Shown in pieces: positions 7,773-15,601 of a stretch of 48,068 nucleotides of DNA. A program made the translations under genes and the position numbers. The notes beneath the pieces are model-generated. The model did not search any database. It was given only the letters and a program-made list of their open reading frames with translations, and was not told the DNA's origin. Origin of the DNA: CAZKUN01 sp964555935. Lineage in GTDB: Bacteria > Armatimonadota > Zipacnadia > Zipacnadales > VGFC01. The first letter of the stretch is position 1; the number at the start of each line of letters is the position of its first letter. The stretch covers positions 1 through 48,068 of the forward strand of contig CAZKUN010000042.1 of NCBI GenBank assembly GCA_964555935.1, written 5' to 3'.

Positions 7773-10700
7773 TCAGCGGGCGCCAGATTCGGCTGTAATC
7801 GCGACGATGAATGGGTTGCAGGCCATCCAGTATCCTTCGACGTCAAGGCTCGCCAACCGTTTCGCGGGGTGAGGATTATCCCAGCGGTGATGGTAGAGAA
7901 GGCAGTTGATGTCCCAGCGGCGCGTCCCTGGGTTGTTGCCGATCCAGGCGACGTCGCATGAGGCGCCGTGCTCCTCGCCGTCGCCCCACCATGAGCCGAT
8001 GTTGATGCCGGCGACGAACTGCTGGACTGCAGCCGTGCCGTCGGCGTAGTGAGCAATGTAGCGGCCGATGGGAGTGCCCGTGGGGGCGTTCCAGCCGGCG
8101 GCCTGGAGGAAGTGCAGGGCTCGCACATCATCGAGATCGACGCGGATGCCCTCGGCCTTGACGAGACGGGATACCTCGCGGGTGCGGCTGGCGAAGACGA
8201 GGCAGCTCGTGAGGTGGACGGCGGGGTCGGGAATGTGGTACGGGATGCCGGCGAAGGTAACGTCGCCGACGGGCAGCTCGCGGAGATCGTTGCCGGCGGA
8301 GCCGAAGAACTTGCGTTTGGCCCCCGTGTCCGCGACCTCGACGGCGATGGAACTCGAGCCGGTCTGAATGGCGCTGAGCTTCATTTCGCCATCGGCGAGG
8401 ACGCTCATCGGGCCGAAGTGGAAATGCGCGTCGCCCATGGTGACAGCAACGCGATAGGCACCATCGGGGATGTCGATCCCGAAGGCGTGAGGCGCGTTTG
8501 ATGCGCGGTCGAGAGTGAAGTCACGGCGCAAGGCGTCGGCGTTTGATGTCTCGCGGTCTCGGCTGTCGAGTCCGGTGAGGTCGAGCCAGCCGAAGCCGTG
8601 TTCGGGCGAGTAGGTCATGTCGGCGGCGACCCGCTCGAAGCCATCGGCGACGGGTTCGTCGCCGAAGTCGAAGCGGCGGATGGGAGTGTCTCCGGGCGCT
8701 GTGATCTCAAGCCCGTTGACGACCCAGAAGGGGCCCGCGGCGTTGGCGTTGTCGGCCTGAAATGTGAGTTCGAGAGAACCGCCCCGGACATCGACATCGA
8801 AGGCCTGGGTCACGAACTGAGCCAGGCCGCTGACCTTGGGATCCTCGACGAGACTGCGGTTGGCGTGCATTGAGAGATCGAGGGCGTGGTACCCGTCGCC
8901 GAGGTTGATGGGCTCAAGCGCCGAGTCAGTCGGGACGGAGGTCACCTCGCCCTGGAGAGGGTAGGGCGCGCCAGGCGGAGGCGTGTCGGCGGGGACGGGC
9001 ATCTGGCCGCGCAGGTCGGCGTGCCATGTGGCAACCGTGGCGGTGCGACCGGCAAGCCACACTTGGACCTCGGCGGGTTGGAGCGAGGCGCGGAATGAGC
9101 CACGCTTGAGCTTGACTGGATCAGCCAACTCGGGCACGGCGCGGACAGCGGACCAGCCCGATGGGACATCGGTCAGCTCGACGCGCGCATCGTGCGGATG
9201 GTTGTAGAGATCGATCAGTACGAGCAGCCTCCCCTCAGGGAGTTCCCGGGCGCTGACCAGGACATCGGTCGCGACCTGGCCCCTCTCGCGAATTACCGCC
9301 GGCGGCTGAATGTCGGCCAGTTCCAGGAGGTATGCAAGGAAACTGCCTGGCGCCAGTTGGCGCTGAGCGGCAACGCTACGCACGGCATCCGTCGCGCGCC
9401 CCTCCCAGCCCTCAAGCATCGGCGAGATGTCCGCGAACTCGGCCGCCTGGTAGACGCACCAGCCCGCACCGTGGCGACGAGCAGTGACGGCCGGTTGCCC
9501 GTCTAACGTAGCGATGACGTCGGCGTCGCGGACGGCGAGTTCCTCGACCAGCACGGCGGCGGGCCGATCCGCCAGCGCGAACGTGCTAGATGTGGCGACG
9601 CCGATGAGAGGCTCGGACAGTTCCTTTGCGGTGATACCGGCGACATCGTTCAGCGGCGGCGCGGGGACAGCATCGTGGGGCGCGTCCGTCTCATCGGTCT
9701 GGAAGGAGCCGGGCATGAGCCAGAGAACGCCGCCGCGTTCGACGAAGTCGGCGAGGCGGACTGCGATGCTCCGCCGGACGTGCCGGATGTGAGGGACGAT
9801 GAGCAGCTTGGCGTCGGCGGACCGGGAGTCGAACAGCGATGGGTTGGTGATGATGTTGACCTGCCCGCCCAGGCCGCGAACGAGGAATGCCTGGAGAAGC
9901 TGCTTGATCTCGGTTTGGTGCGCGTGCGGTCGCCAGAGGTCCTCTTCGTCGAGCATGAGGATCGAGATCTCTTCGGTCAGGGGGCGGGAGGCGGACAGCG
10001 ACTCCCCGAGCCCGCGCGCTTGAGCGTTGAAGTGTTCCGCCGCAGCCAGGCTTTCGCGTGGAGTGCCGTCGGGCAGGTTGAGACCCCACTCAGCGGAGCG
10101 CCAATCCCACACGTTGAGCCCCGTCGCGCCGAGGCCTTGCAGCGCCCACGCGTGGCGCGTCAGCCAATGGTGGCTCGCGTAACCGGTGAACTCGTTGTTC
10201 TGCTGAGGAGGATGCGACCCGCCCCGGGCGAGGGCGACCCACCAGAGCATGTCGGAGTAGTCGTACTCAGCAGTGAAATCCATCGTGGCGAGGTTGAAGC
10301 CGCTGCCGTCGCCGGTCATGGCCTCCCAGCGCATCGTCCGGCGCTGCCCCGGCGCGCGGACATTGTACTCGTGGGTGACAATTCGCTCGTCGCCGGCGTC
10401 GCGGAAGAGGCCGCCCGTGTCCTGGAAGAACGCAGCGACAGCCTGGGCGCGGAAGTCGTACCAGTCCCATACGGCAGCGCCATAGTTGGCGAGGGCGGCT
10501 CCGCTGAAGTCGGTCGCGCGCGTGCGAACGGCGGGCCAAACATCGTCCCACGACTCGTAGGCGGCGGGGTCGGAATTCCAGCGCTCGCCGAGTTCGTTCA
10601 GGGAAAACTCGAGCTTGAGGGCATCACGAAAGGCGGCGACGGTTGCGGCTTCGTAACCGGTGTCATTCTCGCGGTCGGGCTGGAACGGGTAGTACTCGCC

Positions 10701-11228
10701 GCCGAGCGCGTAGTAGAGGATGTTCTCGCTGATCTCGGGGCTATCGGCGAGGTGATTGATGAGGGCCTGGACGAAGCGGTCGCTCTCCTCGCGGTAGGCG
10801 GCGTCACACACGTAGAATCCGTCCGTGGTCTTGCCTTCGCCGTCTTCGTCGAGGTGGTACCAGCCATGTTGCGCGCGGAGCCACTCGGGCGCGGGGTGGA
10901 TGATGGCGCAGAAGTTGCGGAGGCCGAGCTGCTGGGACGCCTCCACGAAATCATCGAAGGCGGTGAAGTCGAAGGCACCGTCCTCGTGCTGATCGCGCGC
11001 CCAAATCCAATAGACCTCGACCATGTTGAAGCCGGCGGCTTTGAGGGCCTCAAGGTCGGCCAAACCCGCGTCGCGGTCGCGCTTGAAGGTGTGGAAGATG
11101 GCGTGGGCGGTGGTGCCAAAGAAGGGCTGGCCATCGAGCGTCCAGATGCCGTTGTCGGCGCGGAACTCCGGCTGAACAGGAGCGGCCGGGGCGGCGACGG
11201 CAAGGCAGAGGGAGAACAGAAGCATCAT
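7773..11228 (-). CDS. Secreted GH42-like (clan GH-A) glycoside hydrolase, multidomain
   Basis: About 1151 residues from the ATG pair at 11228/11225, chosen because a signal peptide begins there (MMLLFSLCLAVAAPAAP). No clear ribosome binding site is visible, and TTG 11291 or GTG 11345 are alternatives. A TIM barrel follows (FFGTTAHAIFHTF, GFNMVEVYWIWARDQHEDG). ALGGEYYPF and NNEFTGYASHH supply candidate catalytic glutamates; this is my guess from position. A beta-galactosidase trimerisation-like domain follows (KLLIVPHIRHV, FVERGGVLWLMPG), then a beta-rich domain opening FDFGDEP and continuing GFGWLDLTG and GAYRVAVTMGD, typical of carbohydrate-binding modules attached to such enzymes. Last is a jelly-roll-like region with a Trp-rich end. 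It probably hydrolyses beta-linked galactosides or related polysaccharide ends outside the cytoplasm. It is divergent from the polyol dehydrogenase gene. Confidence 0.75.
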   Translation of the reverse strand: MMLLFSLCLAVAAPAAPVQPEFRADNGIWTLDGQPFFGTTAHAIFHTFKRDRDAGLADLEALKAAGFNMVEVYWIWARDQHEDGAFDFTAFDDFVEASQQLGLRNFCAIIHPAPEWLRAQHGWYHLDEDGEGKTTDGFYVCDAAYREESDRFVQALINHLADSPEISENILYYALGGEYYPFQPDRENDTGYEAATVAAFRDALKLEFSLNELGERWNSDPAAYESWDDVWPAVRTRATDFSGAALANYGAAVWDWYDFRAQAVAAFFQDTGGLFRDAGDERIVTHEYNVRAPGQRRTMRWEAMTGDGSGFNLATMDFTAEYDYSDMLWWVALARGGSHPPQQNNEFTGYASHHWLTRHAWALQGLGATGLNVWDWRSAEWGLNLPDGTPRESLAAAEHFNAQARGLGESLSASRPLTEEISILMLDEEDLWRPHAHQTEIKQLLQAFLVRGLGGQVNIITNPSLFDSRSADAKLLIVPHIRHVRRSIAVRLADFVERGGVLWLMPGSFQTDETDAPHDAVPAPPLNDVAGITAKELSEPLIGVATSSTFALADRPAAVLVEELAVRDADVIATLDGQPAVTARRHGAGWCVYQAAEFADISPMLEGWEGRATDAVRSVAAQRQLAPGSFLAYLLELADIQPPAVIRERGQVATDVLVSARELPEGRLLVLIDLYNHPHDARVELTDVPSGWSAVRAVPELADPVKLKRGSFRASLQPAEVQVWLAGRTATVATWHADLRGQMPVPADTPPPGAPYPLQGEVTSVPTDSALEPINLGDGYHALDLSMHANRSLVEDPKVSGLAQFVTQAFDVDVRGGSLELTFQADNANAAGPFWVVNGLEITAPGDTPIRRFDFGDEPVADGFERVAADMTYSPEHGFGWLDLTGLDSRDRETSNADALRRDFTLDRASNAPHAFGIDIPDGAYRVAVTMGDAHFHFGPMSVLADGEMKLSAIQTGSSSIAVEVADTGAKRKFFGSAGNDLRELPVGDVTFAGIPYHIPDPAVHLTSCLVFASRTREVSRLVKAEGIRVDLDDVRALHFLQAAGWNAPTGTPIGRYIAHYADGTAAVQQFVAGINIGSWWGDGEEHGASCDVAWIGNNPGTRRWDINCLLYHHRWDNPHPAKRLASLDVEGYWMACNPFIVAITAESGAR

Positions 11229-11407
11229 GGGGAGCGAGGTTCCACGGGAGTGGAGGAGGGACCTGTAGGCGCAACGGGGCACCAGCCTCAAGGATTCTCC
11301 ACTCCGCCGCCGAAACCTACTTGGCGCGCTCGTTCTTGATTCCACAACTGCTGATGGAGGCGGTCGATCCGCAGGCTTGCGGCGACCGAATTCAGGGAGC
11401 TTTGACG

Positions 11408-12457
11408 ATGGCGAATACGATGAAGGCCGCCGTGCTGCATAAGGCGCACGATCTGCGCATGGAAGAAGTGCCCAAGCCCAGTATTCAGAATCCCGACGAC
11501 GTGCTCGTGCGCATCGGGTCGATTGGCGTCTGCGGGTCAGACGTGCATTTCCTCGAGCGTGGCCGGATTGGTGACTTCGTTGTTGAGAAGCCCGTCATAC
11601 TCGGACACGAGGCAGCGGGCACGGTCGAGGAAGTCGGTCCGGCGGTGACGACGCTGGAGCCCGGCGATCGCGTCTCGATCGAGCCGGGGAGGCCATGTCG
11701 CAGGTGCGAGTTCTGCCATCGCGGCGAGTATAACCTCTGCATCGACATGTACTTCCTCGCGGCGCCGCCGGTGCACGGGGCGTTCTGCGAGTACCTGGTG
11801 TGGCCGGCGGATTACCTCCACGCGCTGCCCGAGAATGTTAGCCTCGACGAGGGCGCGATGTGCGAGCCGCTGGCGGTGGGCATGTGGGCGGCCACGCGGG
11901 CGAAAGTGAAGCCCGGCGACATCGCAGCCGTGCTTGGATCGGGGCCGATTGGGCTGACATCGCTGCAGGCGGCGGCGTACTTCGGCGCGACGACGATCAT
12001 CGTTACGGACTTCGTCCCGTTCCGCCTCGAGGCCGCGAAGCGAATGGGCGCGACGCATGTGATCGACCTCAACGAGGCGGATGCCGTCGAAGCGGTCATG
12101 GACATCACCGGCGGGCGCGGGGTGGATGTCGTCTTCGAGTGCGCGGGGGCGATCCCATCAACCCAGCAAGCGATTCTCATGGCCCGCAATGGCGGCAGCG
12201 TTCAGCTTGTCGGCATGCCATCGGTGGATGAGTTTGAGCTGCCGGTGTATACGATGATCGGCAAGGAGCTGAACGTCGGCGGTCTGTTCCGCTACGCGAA
12301 CTGCTATGGTCCGTGCGTGGCGGGGATTGCAGCCGGGAAGGTTGACGTGAAGTCGCTGATCACGCATAGCTACTCGCTCGAGGACACGCCCGAGGCGATG
12401 GCCTTCGCGAGGGATGCGAAGGATGAGGCGTTGAAGGTGGTTGTGAATCCGGGGTAA
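11408..12457 (+). CDS. Zinc-dependent medium-chain dehydrogenase, sorbitol/L-iditol dehydrogenase-like
   Basis: The start is ATG 11408 behind AGGGAG; an upstream in-frame start at 11321 has no site. The 349 residues match the family length. Catalytic zinc residues are visible in CGSDVHF and GHEAAG, the four-cysteine structural zinc lobe in CRRCEFCHRGEYNLC, and the NAD(H) loop in LGSGPIGL, followed by the acidic residue of TDFVPFR. The enzyme would oxidise a polyol or sugar alcohol to a ketose with NAD+ in the cytoplasm; sorbitol, xylitol and threonine dehydrogenases share this architecture, so the substrate is open. The gene is divergent from the secreted glycosidase, which suggests joint use in sugar catabolism. 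Its last two codons and stop (GGGGTAA) belong to an intergenic repeat also found at the end of the binding-protein gene at 15371. Confidence 0.85.
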   Translation: MANTMKAAVLHKAHDLRMEEVPKPSIQNPDDVLVRIGSIGVCGSDVHFLERGRIGDFVVEKPVILGHEAAGTVEEVGPAVTTLEPGDRVSIEPGRPCRRCEFCHRGEYNLCIDMYFLAAPPVHGAFCEYLVWPADYLHALPENVSLDEGAMCEPLAVGMWAATRAKVKPGDIAAVLGSGPIGLTSLQAAAYFGATTIIVTDFVPFRLEAAKRMGATHVIDLNEADAVEAVMDITGGRGVDVVFECAGAIPSTQQAILMARNGGSVQLVGMPSVDEFELPVYTMIGKELNVGGLFRYANCYGPCVAGIAAGKVDVKSLITHSYSLEDTPEAMAFARDAKDEALKVVVNPG

Positions 12458-12527
12458 CGGCAGGGGACAGGTACGGCAACAGCGACAGGCGAGGACGCCT
12501 GTCCTACGACGGAAACGGATGACGGCG
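12451..12527 (+). repeat. Intergenic repeat element, copy 1, supplying a stop codon
   Basis: The 16-mer GGGGTAACGGCAGGGG (12451-12466) recurs exactly at 15380-15395. GGAAACGGATGACG (12511-12524) matches GGAACGGATGACG near 15429. The copy begins inside the last codons of the dehydrogenase gene and contains its TAA. Confidence 0.6.
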
Positions 12528-12594
12528 TCGGATCAGGAGATCCGACCTACGTGACGGCGAACGACGACGGCAGGGGCGCAATGAATTGCGCCCC
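12484..12594. repeat. Array of three tetraloop hairpins with different stems and common CTACG flank
   Basis: Hairpin A: GACAGGCG-AGGA-CGCCTGTC (12484-12503) then CTACG. Hairpin B: GTCGGATC-AGGA-GATCCGAC (12527-12546) then CTACG. Hairpin C: GGGGCGCAA-TGAA-TTGCGCCCC (12573-12594) then TACG. Stems are perfect and unrelated in sequence, loops are four bases, and each is followed by TACG. The array fills the 161-base space between the dehydrogenase gene and yajC. No protein is encoded here. Confidence 0.7.
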
Positions 12595-12618
12595 TACGAG
12601 ATAACGAGGGATGGACTC

Positions 12619-12909
12619 ATGGACAGCGGCTGGGATCGCGCGGTTCCGTTGATCATATTCGGGCTCGTCGTGGCGGCTGTCTTCTGGTGGAGCGTCGTGC
12701 GTCCGCAGAAGAAGAAGCTCGCCAAGCACAAGGAACTCATCGAGACGATCAGCCGCGGCGATCGCGTGGTGACGGCCGGCGGTTTGCATGGTGAGGTCGT
12801 CGGACTACAGGACAAGACCTTCACGCTGGAGGTCGCGCCGGACGTGCGGATCCGGATCGAACGCCGAGCCGTGCGCCGGCGAATCGGTGATGAGGACGCG
12901 AGTGTATGA
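12619..12909 (+). CDS. yajC: Preprotein translocase subunit YajC
   Basis: ATG 12619 with GAGGG eight bases upstream, 96 residues. It has a single N-terminal membrane helix (VPLIIFGLVVAAVFWWSVV), the family hallmark RPQKKK right after it, and the small cytosolic beta domain with GDRVVTAGGLHGEV. YajC joins SecDF at the Sec translocon. secD and secF are not in the window, which is unusual since they often follow yajC. The stop overlaps the start of the next gene (ATGA at 12906-12909), so the two are translationally coupled. Confidence 0.92.
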   Translation: MDSGWDRAVPLIIFGLVVAAVFWWSVVRPQKKKLAKHKELIETISRGDRVVTAGGLHGEVVGLQDKTFTLEVAPDVRIRIERRAVRRRIGDEDASV

Positions 12910-13520
12910 ACGGCTTTCTCGCAGCGTTGACCGCAAACTCCGGGTGGCTGTCGCTGGCGGCTGTGGCCATGGCTATCGTGGCGCTGGCGTGGGCCGCCGC
13001 GCTGCAGCGGAAGGTCGGGATGGTGACGCCCGACGCGCGGCGGCTCGTGCGCGACATGGAGGGCAAGTCGTTTGATGAGGTCCTCACGGATCTGTTCGCC
13101 AACATGGAGTTCCTCGGCGGGCGGATCGGCCGGCTCGAGAACGCGGTTGATGAGGCGCACCGGCGGCTGGACGAGACCATTCAGCGCGTTGGCCTGGTCC
13201 GCTACAATGCAGAAGATGGCTTGGGCGGTGAACTGTCCTTTGCCTTGGCGCTGTTGAATGGTGAGAATACCGGCGTGCTGCTCACGAGTATCCACACCCT
13301 GAGCGAGTGTCGGATGTACCTGCGCTCGATTGAGGGTGGCCTGAGCGTTAACGAGCTGAGCGAAGAGGAGACGGCGGCGCTTGAGATCGCGCTCCACGAG
13401 CGCCGGCCGGATTCGCATCGGTCTTCGCGGCTGCGGCGAACGCGATGGCGAGAGAAGGAACGCGCTGAATCGAGCCGTAATTCTGCTGAACGGAAGCGAG
13501 GCGACGAACATGGAGAGTAA
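12906..13520 (+). CDS. DUF4446 family membrane-anchored protein
   Basis: The start overlaps the yajC stop by four bases. The 204 residues comprise one N-terminal membrane helix (LSLAAVAMAIVALAWAAAL), a helical linker likely to form a coiled coil (FANMEFLGGRIGRLENAVDEAHRRLDE, about residues 65-90), and the conserved DUF4446 core (QRVGLVRYNAEDGLGGELSF, then NTGVLLTSIHTLSECRMY). The function of the family is unknown. The Arg/Glu-rich tail of about 45 residues overlaps the next gene by 11 bases and may be weakly constrained. Confidence 0.8.
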   Translation: MNGFLAALTANSGWLSLAAVAMAIVALAWAAALQRKVGMVTPDARRLVRDMEGKSFDEVLTDLFANMEFLGGRIGRLENAVDEAHRRLDETIQRVGLVRYNAEDGLGGELSFALALLNGENTGVLLTSIHTLSECRMYLRSIEGGLSVNELSEEETAALEIALHERRPDSHRSSRLRRTRWREKERAESSRNSAERKRGDEHGE

Positions 13521-14187
13521 CATCCTTTACCGGCCGTCTTACTCGCTGCTCCAACTCATGCTGGACGATGGCGATGCGGTCGAGGCGGAATCGGGCGCCA
13601 TGGTATCGATGACGCCGAACGTGGCGATCGAGACGGCGGCCAAAGGCGGCCTGCTTGGCGGACTGAAGCGCGCCGTTCTTGGCGGCGAGAGCTTCTTCAT
13701 CAACACGTTCACCTGCTCCGGCGGGCCGGGCGAGATGACGCTGGCGCCGACGCTGCCGGGCGATCTCATGCACGTTCCGCTGGCGGGCGGGTCGATGTTC
13801 GTTCAGTCGGGCTCTTACATCTGCAGCACGGATGGGATAGAGGTCGACACCTCCTGGGCGGGCGCCAAAGGGTTCTTTGGCGGCGAGGGCCTGTTCCTGC
13901 TGAAATGCACCGGCACGGGCGACCTGTTTGTCTCAAGCTATGGCGCGATTCACGAGGTGACGCTGGAGGCCGGGCAGCAGTACAAGGTCGACACGGGTCA
14001 CATCGTGGCCTTCGAGGAGAGCGTGACGTATGCCGTCGAGAAGGTCGGCGGCTGGAAGTCGACCATTCTCTCGGGCGAGGGCCTCGTGTCAACGTATACG
14101 GGCCCGGGCCGAGTGTACATGCAGACGCGGAACATCGACGCGTTGGTCGCGTTCATCGCGCCGAAGTTGCCGAAGCAAGGTAGCTAG
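13510..14187 (+). CDS. AIM24/TIGR00266 family protein
   Basis: The start is ATG 13510 after GGAAGCGAGG; the product has 225 residues. It is a compact beta-rich protein with the signature features of the family: AVEAESGAMVSMTPNV near the N-terminus, a glycine-rich run (GGLLGGLKRAVLGGESFF), LAPTLPGDLMHVPL, and a C-terminal TGPGRVYMQTRN. Bacterial members have no proven function; the mitochondrial AIM24 affects inner-membrane organisation. Its coupling to yajC and DUF4446 suggests a membrane-related housekeeping role, which is an inference. Confidence 0.88.
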   Translation: MESNILYRPSYSLLQLMLDDGDAVEAESGAMVSMTPNVAIETAAKGGLLGGLKRAVLGGESFFINTFTCSGGPGEMTLAPTLPGDLMHVPLAGGSMFVQSGSYICSTDGIEVDTSWAGAKGFFGGEGLFLLKCTGTGDLFVSSYGAIHEVTLEAGQQYKVDTGHIVAFEESVTYAVEKVGGWKSTILSGEGLVSTYTGPGRVYMQTRNIDALVAFIAPKLPKQGS

Positions 14188-14213
14188 GGCGGCGCGGGCC
14201 GATGGGTAGTTCT

Positions 14214-14235
14214 GCACCGGCGAGGGCGCCGGTGC
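14214..14235. repeat. 9-bp hairpin with AGGG loop after the AIM24 gene
   Basis: GCACCGGCG (14214-14222) pairs fully with CGCCGGTGC (14227-14235) around AGGG. There is no T-tract. It is built like the hairpins at 12484-12594 and lies in the 146-base space before the binding-protein gene. Confidence 0.6.
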
Positions 14236-14333
14236 TGCGAGACGGGGGCAAATGAGCGAGGAACGGTCACGTCGTGGTCTGTCCGGCTTGGCCGCTTGGC
14301 GTGTATTTCTGAGTGTCATAGGGGGAACTGACC

Positions 14334-15371
14334 TTGAGCAAGCGCCTGATGTGCGTGTTGGGATTGCTGGCGATGGTTGCGATGTCGACGATGCTGGTGG
14401 GGTGCCCGCCGAAGGAAGTCGCGGATCCGGAGACCTCGCCGGTGGCTGGGGAGCCCGCCGATGGCCCCGCGGGGCCCGCGGACGCGGCGGACGGCGAGAC
14501 GTGGACGGTGGGATTCTCGAACGCGACATGGGAAGACCCGTGGCGCGAGGTGCAGAACAAAGAAATGCAGCTCGAGGCGGATAAGCATCCGGAGATTGAG
14601 CTGATCATCGCCGACGGGCAGAACGACAACGGGAAGCAGATCGAAACGGTCGAGAGCTTCCTGGAGCAGGGGATCGACCTGCTGATTATCAGCCCGCGTG
14701 AGGCGGACGCGTTGACATCGGTTGTGAAGAAGGTCTACGACAGCGGGATCCCGGTCGTGACCATCGACCGCAACATCAACGAGCCGGCCTACACGTGCTT
14801 CATCGGCGGCGACAACAAGCGGATCGGCGCGGCGGCGGCGGAACTGGTCATCAAGCACTTCGGCGACCAGCCCGCGAAGATCGTTGAGATCGAGGGCGTG
14901 CCCGACGCGAGCGCCACGCTTGACCGCAAGGCTGGCTTTGAGGAAGCGATTGCGGACAAGGCCGACCTCGAGATCGTGTACGATCAGCCGGCCAACTACA
15001 AACGCGCCCCGGCTGTCGAGACGATGACGGCCGCTCTGACCGGCAACCAGCAGATCGATTGCGTGTACGCCCATAACGATGAGATGGCTCTCGGCGCGTA
15101 CCAAGCCGCGAAGTCGGTCGGTCGCGACGGTGAGATGATCATCATCGGCATCGACGCCGTGCAGACCGAGGCGATCAAGGCGGTCATGGACGGCAACATG
15201 CACGCGACGTACTTCTACCCGACGTGTGGCAAGGACGCGATCCAAGCCGCCCTGAAGATCCTCAAGGGCGAGGATGTCGATGAGACGATCACGCTCGAAA
15301 CGACCGAGATCACCGCGGAGAATGCGGAGCAGTACTACGATCCGGAGAATACGCTTGTGATACAGGGGTAA
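14334..15371 (+). CDS. Sugar ABC transporter substrate-binding lipoprotein (RbsB/Peripla_BP_4 type)
   Basis: The start is TTG 14334 with GGGGGA about nine bases upstream, giving 345 residues. A lipoprotein signal ends in LVGC with Cys24 as the lipid site, followed by an Ala/Pro/Asp-rich linker of about 30 residues. The two-lobed periplasmic-binding fold then begins (WTVGFSNATWEDPWREVQNK). Typical pentose-type landmarks are ADGQNDNGKQIETVESFLEQGIDLL (in part), PVVTIDRNI, VYAHNDEMALGAY and IIGIDAVQ. Family members bind ribose, xylose, galactose or inositol outside the cytoplasmic membrane and pass it to an ATPase and permease. Neither is next to it: a repeat and then a ceramidase-like gene follow. 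It is an orphan receptor or works with a distant transporter. Confidence 0.85.
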   Translation: MSKRLMCVLGLLAMVAMSTMLVGCPPKEVADPETSPVAGEPADGPAGPADAADGETWTVGFSNATWEDPWREVQNKEMQLEADKHPEIELIIADGQNDNGKQIETVESFLEQGIDLLIISPREADALTSVVKKVYDSGIPVVTIDRNINEPAYTCFIGGDNKRIGAAAAELVIKHFGDQPAKIVEIEGVPDASATLDRKAGFEEAIADKADLEIVYDQPANYKRAPAVETMTAALTGNQQIDCVYAHNDEMALGAYQAAKSVGRDGEMIIIGIDAVQTEAIKAVMDGNMHATYFYPTCGKDAIQAALKILKGEDVDETITLETTEITAENAEQYYDPENTLVIQG

Positions 15372-15445
15372 CGGCAACGGGGGTAACGGCAGGGGTGAAA
15401 GCAGGGCTGACATCGGGGCTGACGACGGGGAACGGATGACGACAT
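15365..15445 (+). repeat. Intergenic repeat element, copies 2 and 3, supplying a stop codon
   Basis: GGGGTAACGGCA occurs at 15365-15376 and again at 15380-15391. The second is part of the 16-mer shared with 12451-12466. GGAACGGATGACG follows near 15429. The first copy contains the TAA of the binding-protein gene. The stretch 15372-15601 holds no gene; it is G-rich with frequent ACGG and ends in an imperfect GC-rich inverted repeat (ACGGCC ... GGCCGAGCCGT, about 15449-15483). Confidence 0.6.
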
Positions 15446-15601
15446 GAAACGGCCCGGCGGGGTGACCTGCCAGGCCGAGCCGTGACTATGGCGGGGCCGA
15501 TGGCCTCCCGGCGACAGCGGCTGGCAGGCGGGTGTGGGAAGGGCTTCAACCGACCTCCGGCAAAGTGGCTTCGCAAGAATCCGACAACATGGAGCGTCTA
15601 C

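Noticed and set aside
7682..8131. N-terminal extension of the sigma factor frame
   Set aside because: It reads Ser/Thr/Pro-rich sequence that is a shifted frame of the end of the glycosidase gene; the TTG at 7681 has the ribosome binding site.
9675..11339. 554-residue plus-strand open frame
   Set aside because: It is the antisense shadow of the GH42-like gene; GC-rich third positions keep it open, and its sequence is Val/Gly/Glu-rich with no recognisable domain.
12458..12618. CRISPR array
   Set aside because: The hairpins have different stems and there are no equal-length repeats separated by unique spacers.
14316..15413. 365-codon minus-strand frame opposite the binding-protein gene
   Set aside because: Arg/Leu/Asp-rich shadow; the plus-strand frame has a lipobox and clear family motifs.
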